From Verrucomicrobiota bacterium (GTDB taxonomy: Bacteria; Verrucomicrobiota; Verrucomicrobiia; Verrucomicrobiales; Akkermansiaceae): a stretch of DNA of 64,000 nucleotides. Under the pieces are notes generated by a model, which saw only the letters and a list, made by a program, of their open reading frames with translations, ran no database searches and had not been told where the DNA came from. The stretch is taken from the NCBI GenBank assembly GCA_004293445.1, contig RDYP01000007.1, positions 1 to 64,000 on the forward strand. Reading direction: 5' to 3'. Both the position numbers and the translations under genes were made by a program. This document shows positions 52,097 to 62,422 of the stretch, in pieces. The first letter of the stretch is position 1. Every line of letters begins with the position of its first letter.

Positions 52097-52792
52097 ATGC
52101 CGACCGATTTCCTCGATCCATCGAGCCTTCTTGAGAACGGAGGTCCGATTCTTTGGCTGCAAGCGGCGCTCGCATTTTTCGGAGCGGTGTTCGTGGTCGA
52201 ACGGCTGTTTTTCTTTCATCGGGCCCGGATCAATGCGGGCGATCTCTTGGTGGGTCTGTCCAATCACGTGCGCCGCAAGGCCTACGCTGAGGCCATGCAC
52301 GAAGCCGCCCGCGCGCCCGGCCCCGTCGCCCGGGTCGCGCATTCCGTTCTTCTGCGCCACTCCATGGAACGCCCCGACCTCCGCGACATCGCGCAGGAAG
52401 CCGGCCAGCTCGAGGTCCCGCGGATCGAGAAAAATCTCCGCGCCATCCTCGCCGTGGCGATGCTCGCGCCGATGACCGGGATGCTCGGCACCGTCCTCGG
52501 ATTGGCGGAAACCTTTCAGCGGATGAGCGAACGCGGAGGCTACGCCGGCCCGGCCGAACTGACTTCAGGCGTTCTTGCCGCACTTCTCACCACCGCTCTG
52601 GGACTCACCATCGCCATCCCCGCCTATCTGTTCTACCTCTACTTTCTCGGCCGGGCGAAGCGACTGTTCCACCGGATCGAACGCACCGGTATCGAAATGG
52701 TCAATATGATCTGCGACGCGCGGACCGACACCGGCATCGTCTCCATGCGCGACGAATTGGAAGCCCGCCGCCGCGAGGAACGCAAAAAATGA
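52097..52792 (+). CDS. exbB: MotA/TolQ/ExbB proton channel family protein (second locus)
   Basis: APMTGMLGTVLGLAETFQRM; LLTTALGLTIAIPAYLFYLYFLGR. Confidence 0.92.
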   Translation: MPTDFLDPSSLLENGGPILWLQAALAFFGAVFVVERLFFFHRARINAGDLLVGLSNHVRRKAYAEAMHEAARAPGPVARVAHSVLLRHSMERPDLRDIAQEAGQLEVPRIEKNLRAILAVAMLAPMTGMLGTVLGLAETFQRMSERGGYAGPAELTSGVLAALLTTALGLTIAIPAYLFYLYFLGRAKRLFHRIERTGIEMVNMICDARTDTGIVSMRDELEARRREERKK

Positions 52793-53226
52793 AGCTGGAA
52801 TCGACCCTACCGGAACGGGCTGGCTTCTTCTTCGCGGTGCCAGCCTTCAATCTGTTCGCCCTCCTGCTGGTCTTCCTGATGCTCGGCCCCTCCTTCGTGA
52901 GTCAGTCGGGTGTGGCGGTGGAGCTGCCGGTATCGCGCTTCCAGATGGAACGCCAAGCCGACGCCACCGTGCTCAGCATCACCGCGGGGGAACCTCCCAT
53001 CTACTGGATCGAACGCGAGCCGGTCTCCATCGACGAACTCTCGGACCGCCTCGATACCCGCCGCGGCAGCGACGCCACGCCCGCGACCAGCGTGCTGCTG
53101 CGGGTCGATAAAGGGGTGCCCGCAGACGTCCAGCGACAGGTAGCCGAGATCGCCCTGCAAAAAGGACTGCGCGTGTATCTCCTCGGCCAACCGCAAGGCA
53201 CCGAGCCCGCCACGGAGTCGCAGTGA
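52789..53226 (+). CDS. exbD: ExbD/TolR-family biopolymer transport protein (second locus)
   Basis: Single N-terminal TM (FFFAVPAFNLFALLLVFLMLGPSF), ExbD-like periplasmic part; overlaps exbB (ATGA). Confidence 0.78.
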   Translation: MKLESTLPERAGFFFAVPAFNLFALLLVFLMLGPSFVSQSGVAVELPVSRFQMERQADATVLSITAGEPPIYWIEREPVSIDELSDRLDTRRGSDATPATSVLLRVDKGVPADVQRQVAEIALQKGLRVYLLGQPQGTEPATESQ

Positions 53227-53269
53227 CGCCCTCGCGCGGTGGCCTACCCCGCTTCATTCCGCCCTGACC

Positions 53270-54013
53270 ATGTTCGGACTCCGCACCAAGCGCACCCATC
53301 GCGATCGTCAGTCGGGACTGGTTTTCCGCTGGCGCCTGCCGGTTGGCAGTCATTTGGGCTTCGTCGCGGCAGTCGGCGTGGTCGCCTTGCTGAGTGCCGG
53401 ACTCGCCACTGCGGTGAGGGTCCGCGTGGGCGGTCCTCCACGGGAACCGGAGCGACGCGGTGCTCTGGTGCTGGTTCCCCAAGGCCCGGAGTGGCGGGCC
53501 TTGGAAATGCTGGCGCTCGAAGCCGGCCCGATGCCGCGCCGTGAACATCCCGCCACGGAAGCCGCGATCGCCGGGCTTCTGGCTGGACAGGTGGCCGATG
53601 CCACCCCGCCGGGTCATGCCTATCAGCCTCGTTTGAGCCCGGTTCCCGTCAACTTGCCAAGCGTCGCGTCCATGTCCGACCGACGCCCCTCGCCCGGCGT
53701 GCTTCCAGCCCTGCCCACGCCGCCGCAACCCTCAGAGAATCCTCCTCCGCCCGAGACCTCGCAGCCATTGGTCCTCGCCGCGAACGGAATCCGAGCCATC
53801 GTCCCCCAAGACCCGCCACCCCCAGCACTCGCCCGCGGCAACCGCTACCTGCTCGCCTACGACGAGAGCGGTCGCGTCACACGCGTCACCACCCTTTTCG
53901 CGGAAACTCCCACAAGCGACGACCGCGCCGAGCTCTGGCTGCGCCAATTGCGTATCGAAAACGGAACTCGGGCCGGCGGCTGGACCGCGGTGGAAATTTC
54001 AAGCCGACCATGA
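53270..54013 (+). CDS. Single-TM proline-rich protein, TonB-position gene of unknown function
   Basis: One TM (LGFVAAVGVVALLSAGLAT), P-rich linker; third gene after exbB/exbD. Confidence 0.55.
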   Translation: MFGLRTKRTHRDRQSGLVFRWRLPVGSHLGFVAAVGVVALLSAGLATAVRVRVGGPPREPERRGALVLVPQGPEWRALEMLALEAGPMPRREHPATEAAIAGLLAGQVADATPPGHAYQPRLSPVPVNLPSVASMSDRRPSPGVLPALPTPPQPSENPPPPETSQPLVLAANGIRAIVPQDPPPPALARGNRYLLAYDESGRVTRVTTLFAETPTSDDRAELWLRQLRIENGTRAGGWTAVEISSRP

Positions 54014-54252
54014 TCGAACTCACCCTCACCGAACTGGCAGCAGGGAGCATCGGCCTCGCGATGATCCTCGCGGTCTTTTTCACTTGGGTCTCCCGCTGGT
54101 CCACCCGCAATGCCGAACGCCGCTCGCTGCGCCGTCGGGCCATCTGCCGCCTTTGCCTACAGGTCATTGAAGACAGCAGCCGCGACCGGATTTTCCACTG
54201 CCCCCACTGCGGTGCCGAGAACGAACGCGGCCGCGACCGCAGTCTGGGATGA
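54010..54252 (+). CDS. Small membrane protein with C-terminal zinc-ribbon-like CxxC pair
   Basis: N-terminal TM then CRLCLQVIEDSSRDRIFHCPHCGAENE; ATGA overlap with the previous gene. Confidence 0.65.
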   Translation: MIELTLTELAAGSIGLAMILAVFFTWVSRWSTRNAERRSLRRRAICRLCLQVIEDSSRDRIFHCPHCGAENERGRDRSLG

Positions 54253-54320
54253 GGCTTGCCACCCATCCCGCCAGTCTCTAAGCACGCCCACCAATCCCCG
54301 CCACGCCCCACTCACACACC

Positions 54321-55565
54321 ATGAGCGAAAGAAGAGTCGTCATCACCGGAATCGGCTGCGTCAGCCCGCTTGGCAATGATCTGCAATCCACCTGGGACGG
54401 CATGAAAGCCGGACGCAGCGGAATCGGCCACATCACCCAGCTCGATACCGAGCCCTACGAGTGCAAGATCGCCGGCGAGGTGAAAAATTTCGCCCCCGAC
54501 CCCTATTTCCGCGTTCCCAAGGATTCACGCCGGTCCGATCGCTACGTGCAGTTCGCCGTGGCCGCCGCGAAGATGGCGATGGAAGACAGCGGGCTCGATG
54601 TCTCGACCATCGATACCCGGCGCGTCGGAGTCATGGTCGGCAGCGGCATCGGCGGCCTCGGAACCCTCGAACGCGAGCACGAGGTCTGCCTCAGCAAGGG
54701 ACCGAAGCGCGTCTCGCCCTTCACGATCCCGATGATGATTTCCAACATCGCCAGCGGCATCATCTCGATGGAACACGGCCTCCACGGACCGAACATGGTG
54801 ATCGTCACCGCCTGCGCGACCTCCAACCACAACATCGGTGAAGCGTGGCGGATGATCAAATTCGGCGACGCCGATGCCTTCCTCGCCGGTGGCGCGGAAG
54901 CGACGATCCTGCCGATGGGCCTCGCTGGCTTCTCGAACATGAAGGCGCTCAGCACCCGGAACGATGAACCGGAAAAGGCTTCCCGCCCCTTCGACAAACA
55001 CCGCGACGGTTTCGTGATGGGCGAGGGCGCCGGGGTCGTGATGATCGAGGAGCTCGAGCACGCCAAGAAGCGCGGAGCGAAAATTTACGCCGAACTCGTC
55101 GGCTACGGCGTCAGTGCCGATGCCTACCACCTCAGCGCTCCCTCGCCCGATGGCTCAGGCCCGGCCTACGCGATCGCCATGTCGCTCAAGCACGGCAAGC
55201 TCAACCCCGAGGACGTGCAGTACCTTAACGCCCACGCCACCTCGACCGGCCTCGGCGACATCGCCGAAACCAAGGCCATCAAGCTGGCCTTCGGCGATCA
55301 CGCGAACAAGGGCCTGATGGTCAGCTCCACCAAGTCGATGACCGGCCACATGCTCGGCGCCGCCGGCGGCATCGAACTCATCGCCTCCGTGATGGCCATC
55401 GTCGACGGCGTGGTGCCACCCACCATCAACATCGAGGAACAGGACCCGGAATGCGATCTCGATGTCGTCCCGAACGTCGCCCGCGAGGTGAAGATCGACG
55501 TCGCCCTGAGCAACAGCTTCGGCTTCGGCGGACACAATGCCTCACTGCTGGTGAAGCGTTTCTAA
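54321..55565 (+). CDS. fabF: Beta-ketoacyl-ACP synthase II
   Basis: RRVVITGIGCVSPLGND; VTACATSNHNIGEAWRMI; HATSTGLGDIAETKAI; STKSMTGHMLGAAGG; SNSFGFGGHNASLL. Confidence 0.97.
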   Translation: MSERRVVITGIGCVSPLGNDLQSTWDGMKAGRSGIGHITQLDTEPYECKIAGEVKNFAPDPYFRVPKDSRRSDRYVQFAVAAAKMAMEDSGLDVSTIDTRRVGVMVGSGIGGLGTLEREHEVCLSKGPKRVSPFTIPMMISNIASGIISMEHGLHGPNMVIVTACATSNHNIGEAWRMIKFGDADAFLAGGAEATILPMGLAGFSNMKALSTRNDEPEKASRPFDKHRDGFVMGEGAGVVMIEELEHAKKRGAKIYAELVGYGVSADAYHLSAPSPDGSGPAYAIAMSLKHGKLNPEDVQYLNAHATSTGLGDIAETKAIKLAFGDHANKGLMVSSTKSMTGHMLGAAGGIELIASVMAIVDGVVPPTINIEEQDPECDLDVVPNVAREVKIDVALSNSFGFGGHNASLLVKRF

Positions 55566-55575
55566 CACCCAGGTG

Positions 55576-55965
55576 ATGGACCGCCCCTGCCACATTCATC
55601 GCACGGAAGTGGCATTCGGCGACACCGACTGCAGCGGCTGGCTGCACTTCCCGAAGATCTTCCGCCACGTCGAGGAGGCCGAACACGGCTTTCTCCGCGG
55701 GCGCGGTGTGATGATCTTTGACCGCGCCCTCGGCGGCTGGCCCCGAGTCCACGTGTCTTGCGACTACAAGCAAGCCCTGCGCTTCGGCGACCCGATCGAG
55801 GTCCGTCTGGGCATCGATCGGATCGGCTCCAGTTCCCTGCATTGGTGCTTCGAGGTCTGGCGGGACGGCGAATGCTGCGCCTCCGGGAAGATGAGCACGG
55901 TCCGCGTCGACGCCACGGGGAAGGCGATACCGATCGACGCCGACACTCGGGCCCGCTTGGCCTGA
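55576..55965 (+). CDS. Acyl-CoA thioesterase (4HBT hotdog family)
   Basis: TEVAFGDTDCSGWLHFPKIFRHVEEAEHGFLR. Confidence 0.9.
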   Translation: MDRPCHIHRTEVAFGDTDCSGWLHFPKIFRHVEEAEHGFLRGRGVMIFDRALGGWPRVHVSCDYKQALRFGDPIEVRLGIDRIGSSSLHWCFEVWRDGECCASGKMSTVRVDATGKAIPIDADTRARLA

Positions 55966-55970
55966 TCGCC

Positions 55971-57059
55971 TCAGACCGTCTCCACCGCCACGGCCTTGCC
56001 CTCGCGGATGGAGCGATAGATCGCCTCGATCACCAGCAAGTCTTTCAATCCCTCCTCGCCCGCCGGTGCGAAGGGCTTGCCGTCGAGAATCGCCCGCGAG
56101 AAAAGGTCCATCTCCACCGCGAAATGATCGGTCGCCGGAAACTCGATCTTTACCCCCGGCTGAGAGCTCCAGCCCTTCTGGCCACCGTAGCCATAAGCTG
56201 CCTCCAGTCCGAAACGCCCGCCTTGGCCGATCGCTGTGAAGAAATTGCTGCCGTTGAAGGCATAGGTCGTCATCAGCGAGGCCAGCAAGCCAGAGGGAAA
56301 CTTCATCGAGCACGAAATCGTCTCATCGACTTCCGCGAACTTCACCGGGTCCGTCTTGGTTTCCTGGGCAACGATCTCAACCGGCTCCTCTCCTGTTAGA
56401 TAACGACAGGCCTGAATGGCGTAGATGCCGACGTCCATCAGCGCGCCTCCGCCAGCGAGACTCTTCCGCAGTCGCCACTGGGCAGGGTCTCCGGCTTGAA
56501 AGCCGAAGCCGGCCTCGATGAACTTCAACTCGCCAAACACCTTCTCCCGCGCAAGCCGCATGCACTCGACGTGATGAGGTTCGAACTGGCAGCGATAACC
56601 AATGCCGAGCTGCTTGCCCGCCGACTTCACCGCCTCGATCATCCGCCGGCATTCCTCGGCCGTATTGGCCATCGGCTTCTCGCAGAACACATGCTTGCCG
56701 GCCTTCGCCGCACGAATGGTGAATTCCTCATGCATCGAGTTCGGCAGCACCACGTAAACAACGTCGACGTCGGGATTATCCACAATCCGATCGAAGTTTT
56801 CGTAGTTGTAAACGTGGCTGTCCGGAATCCCATACTGCTTCTGCCACTCCGCGGCCTTGGCAGGCGTGCCGGTGACGATCGCTGCCAGCCGGGAATGAGT
56901 CGTCTTCGCAAGAGCGGGCGCGAGCTGGTTCTTGCTGAGCGAGCCGAGCCCGACCAGCGCCCAACCGAGTTTTCGACCGGACTCCTGCTTGGCCCATGCC
57001 GAGGAACCGAGGGCGGCGGCGGTGGCACCGAGACCGGCGAGAAATGGACGACGTTGCAT
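55971..57059 (-). CDS. Gfo/Idh/MocA family oxidoreductase with signal-like N-terminus
   Basis: MQRRPFLAGLGATAAALGSSAWA; LGWALVGLGSLSKNQLAPAL; HVFCEKPMANTAEECRRMIEA. Confidence 0.93.
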   Translation of the reverse strand: MQRRPFLAGLGATAAALGSSAWAKQESGRKLGWALVGLGSLSKNQLAPALAKTTHSRLAAIVTGTPAKAAEWQKQYGIPDSHVYNYENFDRIVDNPDVDVVYVVLPNSMHEEFTIRAAKAGKHVFCEKPMANTAEECRRMIEAVKSAGKQLGIGYRCQFEPHHVECMRLAREKVFGELKFIEAGFGFQAGDPAQWRLRKSLAGGGALMDVGIYAIQACRYLTGEEPVEIVAQETKTDPVKFAEVDETISCSMKFPSGLLASLMTTYAFNGSNFFTAIGQGGRFGLEAAYGYGGQKGWSSQPGVKIEFPATDHFAVEMDLFSRAILDGKPFAPAGEEGLKDLLVIEAIYRSIREGKAVAVETV

Positions 57060-57193
57060 GGTGTGGATAGAGAGCTTTTTGAATTTCGGGCATCCCCGCA
57101 ACGCGCGGATCGTAAACCCTAGGCCAAGACCTTGAGCGAAAACCTCCATTCGCCGCAATCCGCAAAACTCAAGAGACGCCGAGCCAGACGCGC

Positions 57194-59866
57194 TCACGTC
57201 ACCGGCTCCACACGCACCGCGACGACCTTGTATTCCGGAGTCCCCTCATGGCGATCCCGATGCGGCCCCGTCAAGGCGTTGAGCCCGGCACCCGCGCTAT
57301 GAAAGCTCGCGAAAAGCAGGCCCGTCGACATCGCCTCACTCACTCGAAGGACCAAGTGACAAGCTCCGTGACGACTAAGAATCCTCACTCGATCCCCATC
57401 ACGCAGGCCCAGCGCCGATGCGTCGACCGCGGACATGTCGAGGAAGTCATCGGCCTGCAACCACTGGTTCGCGGTTCGCCGGGTCATGGTTCCCGAATTG
57501 AACTGATAGCGGACGCGCCCGGTGCTCAGCAAAAAAGGAAACTCCGGCGTCACCGTCTCAGAGGTCGGCTCATAGTCGATGATCCGCAAGCTGGCAGGCC
57601 GACCCGAAGCAAACGCGTCCGTGTGGAGAATTGCCGTCCCCGGGTGCACTTCATTCGGACAGGGCCACTGCAAGCCCCCCTGCTCCAAGCGAGCATACGA
57701 GATCCCGGCACCTGCAGGCCACAGCGATCGGATCTCGTCCCAAATCTCGGCAGGCGAATCGAAGCCGAACCCATCGCCATGGCCCATCGCCGCCGCGACC
57801 TCGCAAAGAATCCGCCAATCCGCCTTCGCCTCACCCGGCGGCGGAACCACGGCACGCACCCGCTGGACGCGACGCTCGGCATTCATGAAGGTACCATCTT
57901 TCTCGAAGGCCGACGCAGCAGGCAGCACCAGATCCGCCACCTCGCGAGCCAGCTCGTTCATGAACAAGTCTTGGACCACGACGAAGTCGAGCGATTCCAA
58001 TGCCGCCCTCGTGACCCGGGTGTCGGGATTCGTCTGCAAGATGTCGTAGCCGATCACCCACATCGCCTTCAAACGGCCCGCAGCCGCAGCGTCGATCATC
58101 TCCATCAGGTTCAAGCCGGGGCCGACAGGAATCGACGACTCCCAGCATCTCGCAAAGCGATCCCGCCCCTCGGCGAGAGGGACAAAGCCGGTGAGGTGTC
58201 CCGGCTCGCACCCCATGTGGGCAGAGCCCTGCACGTTGTTCTGCCCGCGCAGAGGATTGATGCCGCTTCCCGGACAACCAAAGTTTCCGGTGATCAAGGC
58301 GAGGTTCACCAAGGCCATGACACCCTCGGTTCCCTGCCCCTGCTCGGTCACGCCCAAGCCATGGAAGCACATCGACGGCTTGCAGCGCGCGTAAATCTCA
58401 GCCGCACGACGAATCGCATCCGCCGACACGCCGCAAATCTCCGCCGCCCGCTCCGGCGTCCATTCCCCGATGAATGACCTAAACTCTTCCCACCCGCTGA
58501 TCCGATCTCCGAAAACGATGGGATCCTGCCAGGCCTCAATCACGATCGTGTGAGCGATTGCATGAAGCAGCGGGAGGTTCGTGCCCGGTCGCAGCGCCAG
58601 ATGGACATCGGCCATCTCTGCAAGCTCCGTGCGCCGAGGGTCCACCACCACCAAGGCGGCACCGCGCGCGACCGCACGCCGGATGCGTGCGCCGAGGACC
58701 GGATGCGCCTCGGTGGGATTGCAGCCGAACACCAGAAAGCCGGCCGCTTGCTCGATGTCCGCAAAGCTGTTCGTCGCCGCGCCCGTCCCGAGCATCGACT
58801 TCATCCCCGCAGCCGTCGGCTGATGGCAAACGCGCGCGCAGCTATCGACGTTGTTGGTTCCAAGCACCACCCGCGCGAATTTCTGCACGAGGTAATTTTC
58901 TTCATTCGTTCCGCGCGCCGAACCCAGCAGCCCGATGCTGTCCGCGCCATGACGCTGCCGGATCTCGGTCAATCCACCCGCCAAGCGCTGGATCGCCTCC
59001 GGCCAAGAAATCGGCCGCCACTCGTCGCCCTCACGCAACAAGGGCTGCGTCAGACGATCGACGGAATGATTGAAGCCAAAAGCATAACGACCTTTCACAC
59101 AAAGGTGCCCTCGGTTCACAGGAGCATCGAGCACCGGCTTCACTCGCAACACACGCCCGGCCCGGCTTCCCGCGAACAATTCGCAGCCGACACCACAGTA
59201 AGGGCAAACCGTGCGCGTCCATCGCTCCGGCTCCATGTGGCCGACAGCGCTCTGATCCTCCAAGGCACCGGTCGGACAGGTATCGACACAAGCCCCGCAA
59301 CTCACACAAGAGCTGGCGAGCAAGCTCGACCCATCGGGGACCACCCTCGTGCCGGCTCCCCGGCCAAGCTCGTTCCACACCGAACGTCCCTCGACTTCCT
59401 CACAGATGCGAACGCAGCGAAAACAATCGATGCAGCGACTCAGATCCGCCGCGAGATAGGGATGCGTCGAATCCTTGAAAACCGGCGGCCAGATCGCCCG
59501 CGGCCTTTCCGAGCCCCTCACGCCATACTGCATCAGCCATCGATGAAAGAGCTTGTCGGGCCGACGCTCGATCTCACGCGCCGGATAATTCCACGCCAGA
59601 AATTCCAAGGCCGCACGACGCCCCGCTTCCAAATCGGCGGTGTGGGTCTCCACGACCATCCCCGCGCGCACCGGCGTCGCGCAGGCGGGCTGAGGACGCG
59701 ACTGCCCGGCCACTTCCACCAAACACAAACGACAAAGCCCCGCTGCCGCCAAACGCTCGTCGTGACACAAGGTCGGAATCTCAATCCCCGCCAGCCGCGA
59801 GGCGTCGAGAATCGTCGCAGCCTCAGGAACCGAAAGCACCCGACCATTGATTTGGAGTTCGATCAT
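57194..59866 (-). CDS. Molybdopterin-dependent formate dehydrogenase-like alpha subunit (2Fe-2S and 4Fe-4S N-terminus)
   Basis: N-terminal 2Fe-2S cysteines (CHDERLAAAGLCRLCLVEVAG...PACATPV), 4Fe-4S CIDCFRCVRIC and CVSCGACVDTCPTGAL, catalytic NNVDSCARVCHQPTAAGMK (Cys, not Sec). Confidence 0.92.
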   Translation of the reverse strand: MIELQINGRVLSVPEAATILDASRLAGIEIPTLCHDERLAAAGLCRLCLVEVAGQSRPQPACATPVRAGMVVETHTADLEAGRRAALEFLAWNYPAREIERRPDKLFHRWLMQYGVRGSERPRAIWPPVFKDSTHPYLAADLSRCIDCFRCVRICEEVEGRSVWNELGRGAGTRVVPDGSSLLASSCVSCGACVDTCPTGALEDQSAVGHMEPERWTRTVCPYCGVGCELFAGSRAGRVLRVKPVLDAPVNRGHLCVKGRYAFGFNHSVDRLTQPLLREGDEWRPISWPEAIQRLAGGLTEIRQRHGADSIGLLGSARGTNEENYLVQKFARVVLGTNNVDSCARVCHQPTAAGMKSMLGTGAATNSFADIEQAAGFLVFGCNPTEAHPVLGARIRRAVARGAALVVVDPRRTELAEMADVHLALRPGTNLPLLHAIAHTIVIEAWQDPIVFGDRISGWEEFRSFIGEWTPERAAEICGVSADAIRRAAEIYARCKPSMCFHGLGVTEQGQGTEGVMALVNLALITGNFGCPGSGINPLRGQNNVQGSAHMGCEPGHLTGFVPLAEGRDRFARCWESSIPVGPGLNLMEMIDAAAAGRLKAMWVIGYDILQTNPDTRVTRAALESLDFVVVQDLFMNELAREVADLVLPAASAFEKDGTFMNAERRVQRVRAVVPPPGEAKADWRILCEVAAAMGHGDGFGFDSPAEIWDEIRSLWPAGAGISYARLEQGGLQWPCPNEVHPGTAILHTDAFASGRPASLRIIDYEPTSETVTPEFPFLLSTGRVRYQFNSGTMTRRTANQWLQADDFLDMSAVDASALGLRDGDRVRILSRHGACHLVLRVSEAMSTGLLFASFHSAGAGLNALTGPHRDRHEGTPEYKVVAVRVEPVT

Positions 59867-59937
59867 GAGTTCGAAAAATCCTCCCTCCTTCGCACGCTCC
59901 GCCACTCCGGGACGATGTCAAACGGCAGCTCATCCCG

Positions 59938-62337
59938 CTACACGGCGCGCTCCTCATCGATGATTGCCAAAGTGGTCGCCATCACCGAATCCGGATCGAG
60001 CGAGATGCTGTCGATCCCCTCCCGCACCAGAAAGCGCGCGAACTCGGGGTAATCGCTCGGTGCTTGCCCGCAGATACCGATTTTCCGGCCACGACTGCGA
60101 CAAACCCGAATCACGCGGGAAATCATCCGCAGCACGGCTTCATTCCGCTCGTCGAAGATCGGAGCCACCACCTCGCTGTCCCGATCCACCCCGAGAACCA
60201 GCTGAGTCAGATCGTTCGAACCAATGCTGAAGCCATCGAACAACTCGCAAAACTCTTCCGCCAACATCACGTTGCTCGGAATCTCGCACATCATATGGAC
60301 CTCGAGTCCCTTCTCTCCCCGCCTCAATCCGAGATCGGACATTTCCGCCAGCACGCGCCGCGCTTCCTCCGGAGTCCGACAGAAAGGAATCATCAATTTG
60401 AGATTCACCAAGCCCATCTCCTCGCGAACCTTCCGCACCGCACGACACTCCAAGGCAAAGCCTCGTCGATAGCGGGGATGACCGTAGCGACTCGCCCCGC
60501 GGAACCCGAGCATCGGATTCTCCTCAAGCGGCTCATAGGCTTTGCCGCCCACCAGGTTCGCATACTCGTTGGTCTTGAAGTCGCTCAGCCTCAGGATGAC
60601 ATCCTTCGGATAAAAAGCCGCTGCGAGCATCGCGACGCCCTGCGCCAGCTTGTCGACAAAGTAGCCCGGCTTGTCCGCATACCCGGCGCTCAATCGTTCC
60701 ATTTCCACCTTCGCCACCGGATCTTCCACATTGGGATAATCCAGCAGCGCCAAGGGATGAATCCCGATCGAATTCGAAATGATGAATTCCTCCCGTGCCA
60801 GACCCACGCCGTCATTCGGAATGAAACTCAAACGAAGGGCCTCCGCCGGATCGGCGACGTTCATCATCACCCGCGTGATCGGCCGGACCAGATCGCCCGG
60901 CTCCGTCCGCTCGACCCCAAAAGCAAGTCGCCCGCCATAAACCCGCCCGACCTCGCCCTCGGCGCAACTCACCGTGACCACCTGTCCGTCGCGCAAGCGC
61001 GCCCGCCCGTCGCCCGTGCCGACCACCGCAGGAACCCCCAGCTCGCGACTCACGATCGCCGCATGACAGGTCCGCCCTCCGCGGTCCGTCACGATCGCCG
61101 CGGCCTTTTTCATGATCGGCTCCCAATCCGGATCGGTCTTATCCGTGACCAGAACTTCCCCAGCTTGAAAACGGGCGATGTCCGCGGCATCCGCAATCAC
61201 CCGGACCGGCCCGCTCGCGATCTTCCGCCCCACCCCACGCCCCGAAACAAGGAGCGGTCCGCTTTCCTGCAGCCGCCATGTCTCGATCACCGCCCCCACC
61301 TCGCGCGAACGCACCGTCTCCGGCCTGGCCTGCACGATGAACAGCTCTCCGCTGAGACCGTCCTTCGCCCACTCGATGTCCATCGGCACCGCCCGCCCTT
61401 GCCGCTCGGAATAGTGCCGCTCGATCAAACAGGCCCAACGCGCCAGCTCTAACAGATCGCCATCCTCCACGCAAAAACGTGCGCGCTCATCAGGCGGCAC
61501 TTCGACGTTTCGGACCGCTCCGGCAGTGCTGTCATAGACCAGTTTGAACTCCTTGGCACCGGTCGCTTTGCGCAAGATCGGCCGGAAGCCCATCGCCAGG
61601 GTCGGCTTGAAAACGAGACACTCGTCCGGCACCACGGCACCCTGCACCACGTTCTCGCCCAGGCCGTAAGCCGCCTCGATCAAAACGACATCGCGAAAGC
61701 CGGTCTCGGTATCGAGGGTGAACATCACCCCGCTCGTCGCGAGGTCGGAACGGACCATCCTCTGCACGGCGACACTCAGGGCGACGCGCGACGCATCAAA
61801 GCCCTTGTCGGCACGATAGCTGATTGCCCGGTTGGTGAAGAGCGAGGCGAAGCAACGCTTGCAGGCATCGAGCAGTGCCGCCTCGCCCGCCACGCGCAGG
61901 AAGCTCTGCTGCTGTCCCGCAAATGATGCCTCGGGCAAATCCTCCGCCGTCGCGCTGGAACGCACCGCCACATCGATCCCCTGCGCGCCGCCGAGTCGGC
62001 CGTAGGCGTTCAGGATTTCCGCGGCGAGATCCCCCGGCCAATCCGCTTCGAGAATCATGGCGCGCAGTGCCTCGCCCCGCTGTGCGAGGTCTTCGAGATC
62101 GGTCACATCCAGCCCCGCGAGCCGCTCTTCGATCCGGCGATCCAAACCCGAAGCGGCGAGAAAGCGACGGTAGGCATCGGCCGTGATGGCGAATCCATCC
62201 GGCACCCGCACGCCCAGCGGGCTCAGCGAGCGAAGCATTTCACCGAGCGAGGCGGTCTTGCCGCCCACCAAGGGGACATCGCTGATGCCCAGTTCACGGA
62301 ACCAGCGAATGAAACGAAAAACGGGGGGAGTCTTCAT
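59938..62337 (-). CDS. ppsA: Phosphoenolpyruvate synthase
   Basis: VPLVGGKTASLGEML; DRGGRTCHAAIVSRELGVPAVVGTG; SNDLTQLVLGVDRDS; GICGQAPSDYPEFARFLV. Confidence 0.96.
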   Translation of the reverse strand: MKTPPVFRFIRWFRELGISDVPLVGGKTASLGEMLRSLSPLGVRVPDGFAITADAYRRFLAASGLDRRIEERLAGLDVTDLEDLAQRGEALRAMILEADWPGDLAAEILNAYGRLGGAQGIDVAVRSSATAEDLPEASFAGQQQSFLRVAGEAALLDACKRCFASLFTNRAISYRADKGFDASRVALSVAVQRMVRSDLATSGVMFTLDTETGFRDVVLIEAAYGLGENVVQGAVVPDECLVFKPTLAMGFRPILRKATGAKEFKLVYDSTAGAVRNVEVPPDERARFCVEDGDLLELARWACLIERHYSERQGRAVPMDIEWAKDGLSGELFIVQARPETVRSREVGAVIETWRLQESGPLLVSGRGVGRKIASGPVRVIADAADIARFQAGEVLVTDKTDPDWEPIMKKAAAIVTDRGGRTCHAAIVSRELGVPAVVGTGDGRARLRDGQVVTVSCAEGEVGRVYGGRLAFGVERTEPGDLVRPITRVMMNVADPAEALRLSFIPNDGVGLAREEFIISNSIGIHPLALLDYPNVEDPVAKVEMERLSAGYADKPGYFVDKLAQGVAMLAAAFYPKDVILRLSDFKTNEYANLVGGKAYEPLEENPMLGFRGASRYGHPRYRRGFALECRAVRKVREEMGLVNLKLMIPFCRTPEEARRVLAEMSDLGLRRGEKGLEVHMMCEIPSNVMLAEEFCELFDGFSIGSNDLTQLVLGVDRDSEVVAPIFDERNEAVLRMISRVIRVCRSRGRKIGICGQAPSDYPEFARFLVREGIDSISLDPDSVMATTLAIIDEERAV

Positions 62338-62422
62338 GACATGGGGGGAATCCTCCCACCCTCGCATCAATCCCCCCACCCCGCGAGCGATCCTTTTCTA
62401 TCCGGCTCACTCTCCAAGATCC

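Noticed and set aside
57194-59866. Possible selenocysteine-containing formate dehydrogenase
   Set aside because: The catalytic position reads CARVCHQPT with an ordinary Cys codon and no in-frame TGA, so no Sec call.
58550-60052. 500-aa plus-strand ORF opposite the formate dehydrogenase-like gene
   Set aside because: Shadow ORF; the minus-strand gene has complete Fe-S and moco motifs.
60064-61452. 462-aa plus-strand ORF opposite ppsA
   Set aside because: Shadow ORF of ppsA.
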